From: Streptomyces althioticus | GTDB taxonomy: Bacteria > Actinomycetota > Actinomycetes > Streptomycetales > Streptomycetaceae | Reading direction: 5' to 3' | NCBI GenBank assembly: GCA_014649355.1 | Contig: BMSW01000007.1 | Span: 186,001-250,000, forward strand | Length of the DNA: 64,000 bases | Part shown: positions 29,622-38,592 of the stretch, one piece after another | How the letters are laid out: each line of letters starts with the position of its first letter | Position numbering within the stretch: position 1 is the first letter of the stretch | Translations under genes and position numbers: made by a program | The notes under the pieces: model-generated | What the model was told of the DNA's origin: nothing | The model's input: only the letters and a program-made list of their open reading frames with translations | Databases searched by the model: none

Positions 29622-31250
29622 ATCAACGCGTCCAGCAGCCCTCCGGCCGGAGCGGCGGTCCACAAGACGGTGACCGCCGTGGAGCTCGCCGGGATCACCA
29701 AGCGCTTCCCCGGTGTCGTCGCCAACCACGACATCCACCTCACCGTCCGCAAGGGCACCGTCCACGCCCTCGTCGGCGAGAACGGCGCCGGCAAGTCGAC
29801 CCTGATGAAGATCCTCTACGGCATGCAGAAGCCGGACGAGGGCACCATCACGGTCCACGGCGAACAGGTGAACTTCTCCTCGCCCGCCGACGCCATCGCG
29901 CGCGGCATCGGCATGGTGCACCAGCACTTCATGCTGGCCGACAACCTCACCGTCCTGGAGAACGTCGTCCTCGGCAGCGAGAAGCTCCACGGCATCGGCG
30001 GCAAGGCCCGCCGCCGCATCAAGGAGCTCTCGGAGCGCTACGGCCTGGAGGTCCGCCCCGACGTCCTGGTCGAGGAGCTGGGCGTCGCCGCCCGCCAGCG
30101 CGTGGAGATCCTCAAGGTCCTCTACCGCGGCGCCACCACCCTGATCCTCGACGAGCCGACCGCCGTGCTCGTCCCGCAGGAGGTCGACGCGCTCTTCGAC
30201 AACCTGCGCGAGCTCAAGGCCGAGGGCCTGTCGGTCATCTTCATCTCCCACAAGCTGGGCGAGGTGCTGTCCGTCGCCGACGACATCACCGTCATCCGCC
30301 GCGGCACCACGGTCGGCACCGCCGTGCCCTCCGAGACCACCCCGCGCCAGCTCGCCGAGCTGATGGTGGGCAGCGAGCTGCCCACCCCGGAGACGGCCGA
30401 GTCCACGGTCACCGACCGGCCCGTCATCACCGTCGACAAGCTGCGCCTGGCCGCCCCCGGCGGCAAGGCCCTCCTCGACGACATCTCCTTCACCATCCAC
30501 GAGGGCGAGATCCTGGGCATCGCCGGCGTCGAGGGCAACGGCCAGACCGAACTGGTCGACGCCCTCATCGGCCTGCGCCACGCCGACTCCGGCGTCATCC
30601 GGCTGGCCGACGAGGACATCACCGCCTGGGCCACCCGCAAGCGCCGCGAGGAGGGCATCGGCTACATCCCCGAGGACCGCCACCGCCACGGCCTGCTGCT
30701 CGAGGCGCCCCTCTGGGAGAACCGCATCCTCGGCCACGTCACCGAGAAGCCCAACGCCAAGGGCGTCTGGCTGGACCCGAAGGCGGCCCAGGAGGACACC
30801 CGCCGGATCGTCACCGAGTACGACGTCCGCACCCCCGGCATCGACGTCACCGCCGCCTCCCTGTCCGGCGGCAACCAGCAGAAGCTGATCGTCGGCCGCG
30901 AGATGAGCCACAAGCCGCGCTTCCTGATCGCCGCCCACCCCACCCGCGGTGTGGACGTCGGCGCGCAGGCCGCGATCTGGGACCACATCCGCGAGGCCCG
31001 CCGCGAGGGCCTGGCCGTGCTGCTGATCTCCGCCGACCTGGACGAGCTGATCGGCCTGTCCGACACCCTCCGCGTGATCTACGACGGCAAGCTGGTCGCC
31101 GACGCCGACCCGGCCACCATCACCCCGGAGGAACTCGGCACCGCCATGACCGGCGCCGCCGAGGGCCACCTCGAACACGAAGAGACCCCTGCCGAGACCC
31201 AGGCCGACGTGTCCAAGTCCGCCGAGTCTCCGGAAGACGAGGCCCGCTGA
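29622..31250 (+). CDS. nucleoside ABC transporter ATP-binding protein (two NBDs)
   Basis: About 542 residues with two ATPase domains, as in YufO/NupA and RbsA. Domain 1 has Walker A GENGAGKST, the Q-loop region GMVHQHFML, Walker B LILDEPTAVL, and a drifted signature, GVAARQRVEI, where LSxG(E)QQ is usual. Domain 2 has a degenerate Walker A (GVEGNGQTEL), signature SLSGGNQQKLIVGRE and a Walker B ending in IAAHPTRGVDVG, without the catalytic Glu. The start is odd: AGGAGAG (29609-29615) points to codon ATC 29622 (product xNASSSPPAG), since no ATG, GTG or TTG is in frame there; the first usual start in frame is GTG 29670. The gene begins an operon with two permeases and cdd. Confidence 0.88.
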   Translation: MNASSSPPAGAAVHKTVTAVELAGITKRFPGVVANHDIHLTVRKGTVHALVGENGAGKSTLMKILYGMQKPDEGTITVHGEQVNFSSPADAIARGIGMVHQHFMLADNLTVLENVVLGSEKLHGIGGKARRRIKELSERYGLEVRPDVLVEELGVAARQRVEILKVLYRGATTLILDEPTAVLVPQEVDALFDNLRELKAEGLSVIFISHKLGEVLSVADDITVIRRGTTVGTAVPSETTPRQLAELMVGSELPTPETAESTVTDRPVITVDKLRLAAPGGKALLDDISFTIHEGEILGIAGVEGNGQTELVDALIGLRHADSGVIRLADEDITAWATRKRREEGIGYIPEDRHRHGLLLEAPLWENRILGHVTEKPNAKGVWLDPKAAQEDTRRIVTEYDVRTPGIDVTAASLSGGNQQKLIVGREMSHKPRFLIAAHPTRGVDVGAQAAIWDHIREARREGLAVLLISADLDELIGLSDTLRVIYDGKLVADADPATITPEELGTAMTGAAEGHLEHEETPAETQADVSKSAESPEDEAR

Positions 31251-32371
31251 TGAAGAAGTTCGACAAGGAGCGCGTGCTCCTCGCGGTGGCCGGCCCGGTC
31301 ATCGCGCTCGCCGTGGCCTTCGTGCTGAGCGCGATCGTGCTGATCGCCTCCGGCAAGAACCCCGTCGAGCCGTTCGCCCTCATGTTCGAGCAGGCCGGGT
31401 ACGCGGACGTCCAGGTGCTGATCCTCAACCAGGCCTCGATGTACTACATCGCGGCCCTGGCGGTGGCCATCGGCTTCCGGATGAACCTGTTCAACATCGG
31501 CGTCGACGGCCAGTACCAGCTCGGCGCGATGATGGCCGCCATCGTCGGCGCGCACGCCAGCCTGCCGGCGTTCCTCCAGGTGCCGCTGCTGCTGCTGACC
31601 GCCGTCTTCACCGGCGCCTTCTGGGCCGGCATCGCCGGCTTCCTCAAGGTCACCCGCGGCGTCAGCGAGGTCGTCGCCACGATCATGCTCAACGCGATCG
31701 CCACCTCGCTGATCGTCTACATGTGGAAGCCGGACGTGTTCGGCGTCAAGATCGGCAACAACAGCACCACCGGCGAGATGCACGAGTCCGGCTGGATCCC
31801 GGGCATCGACCTCGGCGCGGCCGGCGAGATCTACGGCCTGGTGATCCTCGCCGTGCTCCTCGGCATCGGCTACTGGGTCACCCTCAACCGCACCCGCTTC
31901 GGCTTCGACCTGCGTGCCTCCGGCGCGTCCAGCTCCGCCGCGGCCGCCAGCGGCGTCGACCCCAAGCGCATGGTCCTCACCGCCATGCTGCTCTCCGGCG
32001 CCATCGCCGGCCTGGCGGGCCTGCCGATCCTGCTCGGCGACTCGCACACGTACAACCTGAACTTCCCCACCGGCATCGGCTTCCTCGGCATCGGCATCGC
32101 CCTGCTCGGCCGCAACAGCCCGGTCGGGATCGTCTTCGCCGCCCTGCTGTGGGCCTGGCTCGACAAGGCGTCGCCCGAGCTGGACTTCCACGGCTACGAC
32201 AAGGAGATCGCGGTCATCATGCAGGGCCTGATCGTCCTCTCCGTGGTCGTCTCCTACGAGGCCGTCCGCGAGTGGGGTCTGCGCCGCCAGCAGCGCCGGG
32301 TCGGCGCGGAGCTCGCCGCCGGTCACGTCCTCGGCGCCAACAACACCACGAAGGAGGTGGCCGGCCGATGA
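31250..32371 (+). CDS. nucleoside ABC transporter permease 1
   Basis: A 373-residue membrane protein of the BPD_transp_2 family, with about nine to ten spans. Conserved blocks are YYIAALAVAIGFRMNLFNIGVDGQ near residues 65-85, VSEVVATIMLNAIA, and ASGASSSAAAASGVD before the last four spans. ATG 31250 overlaps the ATPase stop (TGATG), so translation is coupled. Together with the permease at 32368-33642 it forms the heterodimeric channel through which nucleosides delivered by the BmpA lipoproteins enter the cell. The N-terminus is short and the C-terminal 30 residues are polar and cytoplasmic. The closest named relatives would be NupP/YufP. Confidence 0.88.
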   Translation: MKKFDKERVLLAVAGPVIALAVAFVLSAIVLIASGKNPVEPFALMFEQAGYADVQVLILNQASMYYIAALAVAIGFRMNLFNIGVDGQYQLGAMMAAIVGAHASLPAFLQVPLLLLTAVFTGAFWAGIAGFLKVTRGVSEVVATIMLNAIATSLIVYMWKPDVFGVKIGNNSTTGEMHESGWIPGIDLGAAGEIYGLVILAVLLGIGYWVTLNRTRFGFDLRASGASSSAAAASGVDPKRMVLTAMLLSGAIAGLAGLPILLGDSHTYNLNFPTGIGFLGIGIALLGRNSPVGIVFAALLWAWLDKASPELDFHGYDKEIAVIMQGLIVLSVVVSYEAVREWGLRRQQRRVGAELAAGHVLGANNTTKEVAGR

Positions 32372-33642
32372 CCGCTCCGACCACAGCGACCGACGTCAAC
32401 CAGCCGTCGCTGGAACACGCCCCGAAGGCCGGCCGCCGCCTGTCGCTGCCCGTCCTGATGCTGATCATCGCCGGAGCCCTGGCGCTGACCTCGATCGTGC
32501 GCCTGATCACCGGTGCCGACGGCATCACCAACGTCAGCCAGATGTCCACCGCCCTCCAGCTCGCCGTGCCGATCGGCCTCGCCGGCCTCGGCGGCCTGTG
32601 GGCCGAACGCGCGGGCGTGGTGAACATCGGCCTCGAGGGCATGATGATCCTCGGCACCTGGTTCGGCGCCTGGGCCGGATTCCAGTGGGGCCCGTGGACC
32701 GGCGTCCTCGTCGGCCTGATCGGCGGCTGCCTCGGCGGTCTGCTGCACGCCATCGTGACCGTCACGTTCAACGTCAACCACATCGTCTCCGGTGTGGCGA
32801 TCAACATCCTCGCCCTCGGCGCCACCCGCTACCTGGCCCCCCTCGCCTTCGAGGGCCACCAGGGCGGCTCCGCCAAGCAGTCCCCGGCGGTCGAGTCCCT
32901 CGGCCACTTCACCGTGCCAGGACTGTCCGACTGGCTGACCGACCTCAACGCCAAGGGCTGGTTCTTCGTCTCCGACATCGCCGGCCTGCTCGGCGGCCTG
33001 GTCACCAACGTCTCCTGGCTGACCCTGATCGCCGTGGCGCTGATCCCCGGCACCTGGTGGATCCTCTGGCGCACCCCGTTCGGTCTGCGGCTGCGCTCCT
33101 GCGGCGAGAACCCGGTGGCCGCCGAGTCCCTCGGCGTCAACGTCTACAAGTACAAGTACCTCGCCGTGATCATCTCCGGCGGACTGGCCGGCCTCGGCGG
33201 CGTCTTCCTCTCCATCGTGGCCAACCCCTTCTACCTGGAGGGCCAGACCAGCGGCCGCGGCTACATCGGCCTCGCCGCGATGATCTTCGGCAACTGGATG
33301 CCGGGCGGCCTCGCCATCGGCGCCGGCCTCTTCGGCTACACCGACAGCCTCAACCTGCGCGGCGGCTCCACCAACGTGCACGCCCTGCTGCTGCTCGGCG
33401 CGCTGCTCCTGGTGATCGGCGCGATCTGGCTGGCGATCCGCAAGAAGTACGTGCAGGCGGCCGTCACCCTGGTCGTCGGCGCCCTCGTCTTCGCCTGGTA
33501 CGCCGGCACCAACGAGGTCCCGAGCCAGGTCGTCGCCGCCACGCCGTACGTCGTCACCCTGGTCGTCCTCGCCCTCTCCGCCCAGCGGCTGCGCATGCCC
33601 AAGGCGGACGGCATGCCGTACCGGAAGGGACAGGGCAAGTGA
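32368..33642 (+). CDS. nucleoside ABC transporter permease 2
   Basis: A 424-residue permease of the same family as its neighbour, starting at ATG 32368 with a four-base overlap (ATGA). Typical segments are GLAGLGGLWAERAGVVNIGLEGMM, NVNHIVSGVAINILALGATRY, SCGENPVAAESLGVNVYKYK and GRGYIGLAAMIFGNW. It has about 10 to 12 membrane spans; the C-terminal pair around ALLLVIGAIWLAIRKKYVQAA and PYVVTLVVLALSAQ extends beyond the usual YufQ/NupQ length. It pairs with permease 1. The gene overlaps the following cytidine deaminase by four bases (GTGA), tying uptake to the first catabolic step. Confidence 0.88.
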   Translation: MTAPTTATDVNQPSLEHAPKAGRRLSLPVLMLIIAGALALTSIVRLITGADGITNVSQMSTALQLAVPIGLAGLGGLWAERAGVVNIGLEGMMILGTWFGAWAGFQWGPWTGVLVGLIGGCLGGLLHAIVTVTFNVNHIVSGVAINILALGATRYLAPLAFEGHQGGSAKQSPAVESLGHFTVPGLSDWLTDLNAKGWFFVSDIAGLLGGLVTNVSWLTLIAVALIPGTWWILWRTPFGLRLRSCGENPVAAESLGVNVYKYKYLAVIISGGLAGLGGVFLSIVANPFYLEGQTSGRGYIGLAAMIFGNWMPGGLAIGAGLFGYTDSLNLRGGSTNVHALLLLGALLLVIGAIWLAIRKKYVQAAVTLVVGALVFAWYAGTNEVPSQVVAATPYVVTLVVLALSAQRLRMPKADGMPYRKGQGK

Positions 33643-34040
33643 CCGCGGCCGCCGACGTCGACTGGGAGGCCCTGCGCGCGGCGGCGCGGGACGCCATGTC
33701 CCACGCCTACGCCCCCTACTCGGGGTACCCGGTCGGCGTCGCGGCACGGGTCGACGACGGACGCACGGTCACCGGCTGCAACGTCGAGAACGCGTCGTAC
33801 GGACTGGGCCTGTGCGCCGAGTGCGGACTGGTCTCGGAGCTGCAGCGCACCGGGGGCGGCCGGCTCACGCACTTCACGTGCGTGGACGGCGGCGGCGAGA
33901 TCCTCGTCCCGTGCGGCCGCTGCCGTCAGCTGCTGTACGAGTTCGGCGGGCCCGGACTGCTGCTGGAGACGCCCGAGGGCATCCTGCCCCTGTCCGAGAT
34001 GCTGCCCCAGGCCTTCGGCCCTCAGCACCTCACCAAGTAA
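33639..34040 (+). CDS. cdd: cytidine deaminase
   Basis: A 133-residue enzyme of the small tetrameric cytidine deaminase type, which converts cytidine and deoxycytidine to uridine and deoxyuridine. The N-terminal AMSHAYAPYSGYPVGVAARV, the nucleoside-binding GCNVENASYGLGLCAECG (zinc-ligand Cys and catalytic Glu) and VPCGRCRQLLYEF (two more zinc cysteines) are all present. GTG 33639 overlaps the permease stop codon. The enzyme acts on nucleosides brought in by the ABC system encoded in the same operon, and its products feed the phosphorylases. Confidence 0.95.
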   Translation: MTAAADVDWEALRAAARDAMSHAYAPYSGYPVGVAARVDDGRTVTGCNVENASYGLGLCAECGLVSELQRTGGGRLTHFTCVDGGGEILVPCGRCRQLLYEFGGPGLLLETPEGILPLSEMLPQAFGPQHLTK

Positions 34041-34132
34041 CTCCCGTGCGGCCCCTCCCGACGACGCCCGGCACCCCGGGCGCCGTCGAGCGGAGGGGCC
34101 GTGCTCTTCGCACCCCGGAAGGAACGCCAGCC

Positions 34133-35413
<1,281 letters not shown>

Positions 35414-35435
35414 CCAGGGCTTTCTCCTTTCGGGT

Positions 35436-35469
35436 GAACGGGACCGGTGGACCCCTGCCGGTCCCGTTC
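35436..35469 (+). terminator. terminator after deoA
   Basis: GAACGGGACCGG (35436-35447) pairs with CCGGTCCCGTTC (35458-35469) across a 10-base loop, 23 bp after the deoA stop codon. It ends the nucleoside uptake operon. Confidence 0.7.
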
Positions 35470-35508
35470 GTCATGCTGTACTCGGCGACGTACCGATAGG
35501 AGACCGCC

Positions 35509-36093
35509 GTGAGCGCACTCACCGTGAGCCAGGACCCCGAGCAGAGCTGGGACGACCTCGTCCGGTTCTGGGAGGAGATGGAGTGGCCCGAGGGCAGCAA
35601 GGTGGAGATCATCGAGGGGATCGTCACCGTGTCACCCGCTCCCGCGTATCGCCACAACGTGATCGCGGCCCGTATTCAGCGCCGCCTCTACTCCGCGATC
35701 CCCGAGGACTGGGAGATCTTCCAGACCCTTGCCATCGCCGTGCCGTCGCGCCTGGGCATGCTCATTCCGGATCTCATGGTCGCGCCCGTGCACGACCACA
35801 CCGAGTCCGAGACCCACATCCCGGCCGGTCTGGCCGAACTGGTCGTCGAGGTCACCTCGAAGTCCAACGCCCGCCACGACCGCGTCAGCAAGCCCGCCGC
35901 CTACGCGGCCGCCGGTATCCCCCTGTACCTGTTGGTCGACGCCTGGGCCCCCGACGGCCCGACCGTGACGCTCTACGGTGAGCCGAAGGACGACGTCTAC
36001 CGGCCGTTGAAGAGCGTGAAGTTCGGCGAGCCGATCGAGCTCCCCCCGCCCTTCGACCTGGTCATCGACACGGCCGAGTTCCCCGAGGCCTGA
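35509..36093 (+). CDS. Uma2 family (DUF820) putative restriction-endonuclease-fold protein
   Basis: A 194-residue member of the Uma2 family, which is expanded in Streptomyces and cyanobacteria. The PD-(D/E)xK-like core is seen as a Glu in KVEIIEGIVTVSPAP, the Asp of IPDLMVAP, and LVVEVTSKSN, with a distal Lys in SKPAAYAAAGIPLYLLVD. GTG 35509 follows ATAGGAGA. No phage, toxin or methylase gene is nearby. Family members have been proposed as nucleases, but their biological role is unknown. The gene is followed, 4 bp away and convergent, by a membrane carrier gene. Confidence 0.82.
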   Translation: MSALTVSQDPEQSWDDLVRFWEEMEWPEGSKVEIIEGIVTVSPAPAYRHNVIAARIQRRLYSAIPEDWEIFQTLAIAVPSRLGMLIPDLMVAPVHDHTESETHIPAGLAELVVEVTSKSNARHDRVSKPAAYAAAGIPLYLLVDAWAPDGPTVTLYGEPKDDVYRPLKSVKFGEPIELPPPFDLVIDTAEFPEA

Positions 36094-36097
36094 TCAC

Positions 36098-37018
36098 CTA
36101 CCCCAGCACCGCCGCCACCGTCACCAGTACCGGTACCGACAGGGCCGTCGAGACGAGGATGGACTCGCGGGCCAGGCGCTCGCCGACGCCGTAGCTGCTC
36201 GCGTAGGTGAAGAGGTTCTGGGCGGCCGGGAGGGCCGAGGTGACCACCACGTCCAGGAGGTGGGCGCCGTGCAGGCCGAAGACGCCGGCGGCCAGGGCCC
36301 AGGCGGCCAGGGGCTGGCCCACCGCCTTCAGACCCACGGCCAGCAGCACCGCGCCCCGGTCACCGTTCCGCAGCGGCAGGGCGCTGCCCCGCAGGGAGAT
36401 GCCGAAGGCGAGCAGCACCGCCGGGACCGCCATGTTGCCGATGAGCTGCACCGGGTCCCACACCGGGCCGGGGATCTCCAGCCTCGCCGCCGACACCGCG
36501 ACCCCCGCGAGCGACCCCAGCGCGACCGGGTTGCGCAAAGGGGTCAGCAGCCGCCGCCACAGGGGCTGTTTCCCGCCCGCCGTGGACAGGTCGAGGATCG
36601 TCAGCGCGATTGGCGTGACCCCGACCAGCTGGAACAGCAGCACCGGCGCCACCAGCGAGGCGTCCCCCAGTACGTACACGGCGATCGGGATGCCCAGGTT
36701 GCCGGAGTTGACGTAGCTGGAGCAGAGGGCGCCGATAGTGGTGCGGCCCACGCCCCACCCGCGCGCCACGCCCACCGCGACGAAGACGCCCGCCACCGCC
36801 GCCGTGCTCAGCGCGGTGACCAGCAGCCGCCCGGAGAAGACCACCGACAGATCCGCGCGGGCGAGCGTGGTGAACAGCAAGGCCGGGGACGCCACATGGA
36901 ACGCCAGCTTGGTCAGCACCTCACTGCCCTGCGCGCCGAGATTCCCCCGCCGTCCGATGACGTAGCCGACGCCGATGACGACGGCGATCACCAGGAAGCC
37001 GCTCAGCACCCCCTGCAC
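36098..37018 (-). CDS. AEC family transporter (auxin efflux carrier-like)
   Basis: A 306-residue membrane protein with about ten spans in two five-helix repeats. Family marks are VLSGFLVIAVVIGVGYVIGRRG at the N-terminus, CSSYVNSGNLGIPIAVYVLG in the middle (with the NxGNLGxP crossing motif) and VVTSALPAAQNLFTYASSYG near the C-terminus. Bacterial relatives carry malonate, malate or other dicarboxylates. GTG 37018 with GGGGAG five bases upstream is chosen; longer frames would add a Pro/Arg-rich leader before the first membrane helix. The gene stands alone and its substrate is unknown. Confidence 0.85.
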   Translation of the reverse strand: MQGVLSGFLVIAVVIGVGYVIGRRGNLGAQGSEVLTKLAFHVASPALLFTTLARADLSVVFSGRLLVTALSTAAVAGVFVAVGVARGWGVGRTTIGALCSSYVNSGNLGIPIAVYVLGDASLVAPVLLFQLVGVTPIALTILDLSTAGGKQPLWRRLLTPLRNPVALGSLAGVAVSAARLEIPGPVWDPVQLIGNMAVPAVLLAFGISLRGSALPLRNGDRGAVLLAVGLKAVGQPLAAWALAAGVFGLHGAHLLDVVVTSALPAAQNLFTYASSYGVGERLARESILVSTALSVPVLVTVAAVLG

Positions 37019-37195
37019 GGCGGCTCCCCGTGACGGCCGGGGGCACGGGACACCAGCGGGGACGATGATCTGTGGCGCATACAGGCAACCCTCCGGGGAG
37101 GGCCGCGCCCAGGTCAATGTGATCCTCGGCGCCGGGCGGCGGGACGCCGCCCGATGAGTTACGGGCGCCCGCCCGGTCTACCGCTCGTGGACGCC

Positions 37196-37543
37196 ATGAC
37201 ACCGCCCGTACTCGTGCTCTGCGGCCCCCTCACCCCGGGAGAGGTGAGCGGGCGGTGCGAGGCGCTGCGCGCCCTGCTGGACGGCGGGGGGAGCGGCCGT
37301 GTCGTGGTGTGCGACGTCGCCGGGCTGGGGCCGCCGGGGCTGGCAGCCGTGAACCTGCTGGCCCGGCTGCAGCTCACCGCCCGCCGGGCCGGCGGGCGGA
37401 TACGGCTGCGCGACCCCTCACCCGCGCTGTGCGCCCTGCTCGACCTCGTCGGCCTCCGCTTCGAGACGGAGGGGCAGCCCGAACAGCGGGAACCACCGCT
37501 GCGTGTCCAGGAAGCAGTGGAACCCGGTGATCCGGCCGTCTGA
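37196..37543 (+). CDS. STAS-domain protein (anti-sigma-factor antagonist-like)
   Basis: A STAS-domain protein of about 115 residues: PPVLVLCGPLTPGEVSGRC (first strand), VVVCDVAGLGPPGLAAVNLL (the segment holding the phosphorylatable Ser in active antagonists), and RIRLRDPSPALCALLDLVGL. Where SpoIIAA-type proteins have DxSxxDSSGL, this one has AGLGPPGLAAV, so the usual phosphoserine is absent. ATG 37196 begins just before the domain; an upstream ATG at 37154 would add 14 residues. The 3' 126 bases overlap, in opposite orientation, the 3' end of an ECF sigma gene (37418-38440). No anti-sigma kinase gene is adjacent. Confidence 0.7.
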   Translation: MTPPVLVLCGPLTPGEVSGRCEALRALLDGGGSGRVVVCDVAGLGPPGLAAVNLLARLQLTARRAGGRIRLRDPSPALCALLDLVGLRFETEGQPEQREPPLRVQEAVEPGDPAV

Positions 37544-38440
37544 GATCTCCAGCGCCTGGATCGCCCACGGGACGAAGCCGCCGTTCTCCGGGTCGGGCTT
37601 GTACTGCGCGAACCCGGGCAGGCCGTTGACCCGCACCGGAACCAGCCGGGAGCCGGCGCACGGGGCACCCAGCGTCGTGATGAAGCCCGTGATGTCGGCG
37701 GCGCCGGTGAGCCACAGGTCGAACGGCGGCATCGTCATGATGGCGTCCTCGTGCAGCAGCGCCGTCAGCGCCGACATGTCGTAGCCCTCGAAGGCGGCCA
37801 CGTACCGGTCGAGGAGCTTCTTCTGGTCCTCGTCCAGCGGGTCGGAGACCGACGCGTCGGCACCCGGCTCCCGCCGCTCGGCGAGCGTCGCCCGGGCCCG
37901 CTGCAGCGCGCTGTTCACCGACGCGACGGACGTGTCCAGCAGCTCGGCGACCTCGCTCGCCTTCCACGCCAGCACCTCGCGCAGGATCAGCACCGCCCGC
38001 TGCTTGGCGGGCAGCCGCTGCAGCGCCGCCATGAACGCCAGCCGCACGGACTCCTTGGCGACCGCGGCCTCCGCCGGGTCGGCGGGCGTGGGCAGCACCC
38101 GGTCGTCGGGCATCGGCTCCAGCCAGGTGTGGTCCGGGCGGGGGGACAGGGCGGCCTGCGCGAGGGGCGTGGTCTCCGTGAGGTCCATCGGACGGGCGCG
38201 CTTGTTGCCCGCGGACAGCATGTCCAGGCAGACGTTCGTCGCGATGCGGTAGAGCCAGGAGCGGAGACTGGAGCGCCCCTCGAACTTGTCGAGGCTGCGC
38301 CAGGCACGGATCATCGTGTCCTGCACCGCGTCCTCGGCCTCGAAGGACGAACCGAGCATCCGGTAGCAGTACCCGGTGAGCTCCACCCGGTACCGCTCCA
38401 GCGTGGCGTCCAGGTCCGTCGTCGCCGTGCCGTTCGTCAT
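37418..38440 (-). CDS. ECF sigma factor with C-terminal SnoaL-like domain (SigG-type)
   Basis: A 340-residue ECF sigma factor with extension. Region 2 is at about 15-85 (RYRVELTGYCYRMLGSSFEA, WLYRIATNVCLDML). The linker WLEPMPDDRVLP is typical of SigG-like factors. Region 4 is at LQRLPAKQRAVLILREVLAWKA and ELLDTSVASVNSALQRAR. A SnoaL/NTF2-like domain follows (about 205-330: YVAAFEGYDMSALTALLHED, DLWLTGAADITGF). In such factors the C-terminal domain takes over the regulatory job of a separate anti-sigma factor. ATG 38440 is used, with a GGGTGG stretch before it. The final 42 codons are antisense to the STAS gene. Confidence 0.88.
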   Translation of the reverse strand: MTNGTATTDLDATLERYRVELTGYCYRMLGSSFEAEDAVQDTMIRAWRSLDKFEGRSSLRSWLYRIATNVCLDMLSAGNKRARPMDLTETTPLAQAALSPRPDHTWLEPMPDDRVLPTPADPAEAAVAKESVRLAFMAALQRLPAKQRAVLILREVLAWKASEVAELLDTSVASVNSALQRARATLAERREPGADASVSDPLDEDQKKLLDRYVAAFEGYDMSALTALLHEDAIMTMPPFDLWLTGAADITGFITTLGAPCAGSRLVPVRVNGLPGFAQYKPDPENGGFVPWAIQALEISDGRITGFHCFLDTQRWFPLFGLPLRLEAEADEVEQGAQRG

Positions 38441-38592
38441 CGTCCACCCACCCCAAGCGGCCTCATGGCGGCGCGCCGTCGCGCCCACCACCTCGGAAGC
38501 TACCGCAGCCCACCGACAACGGCCCCCCGAGTGGACGAATCCGCAGGTAAAGGGTGGTGCGGACCGGCCGGGCGCGCGCCCCCGGCCCGCCG

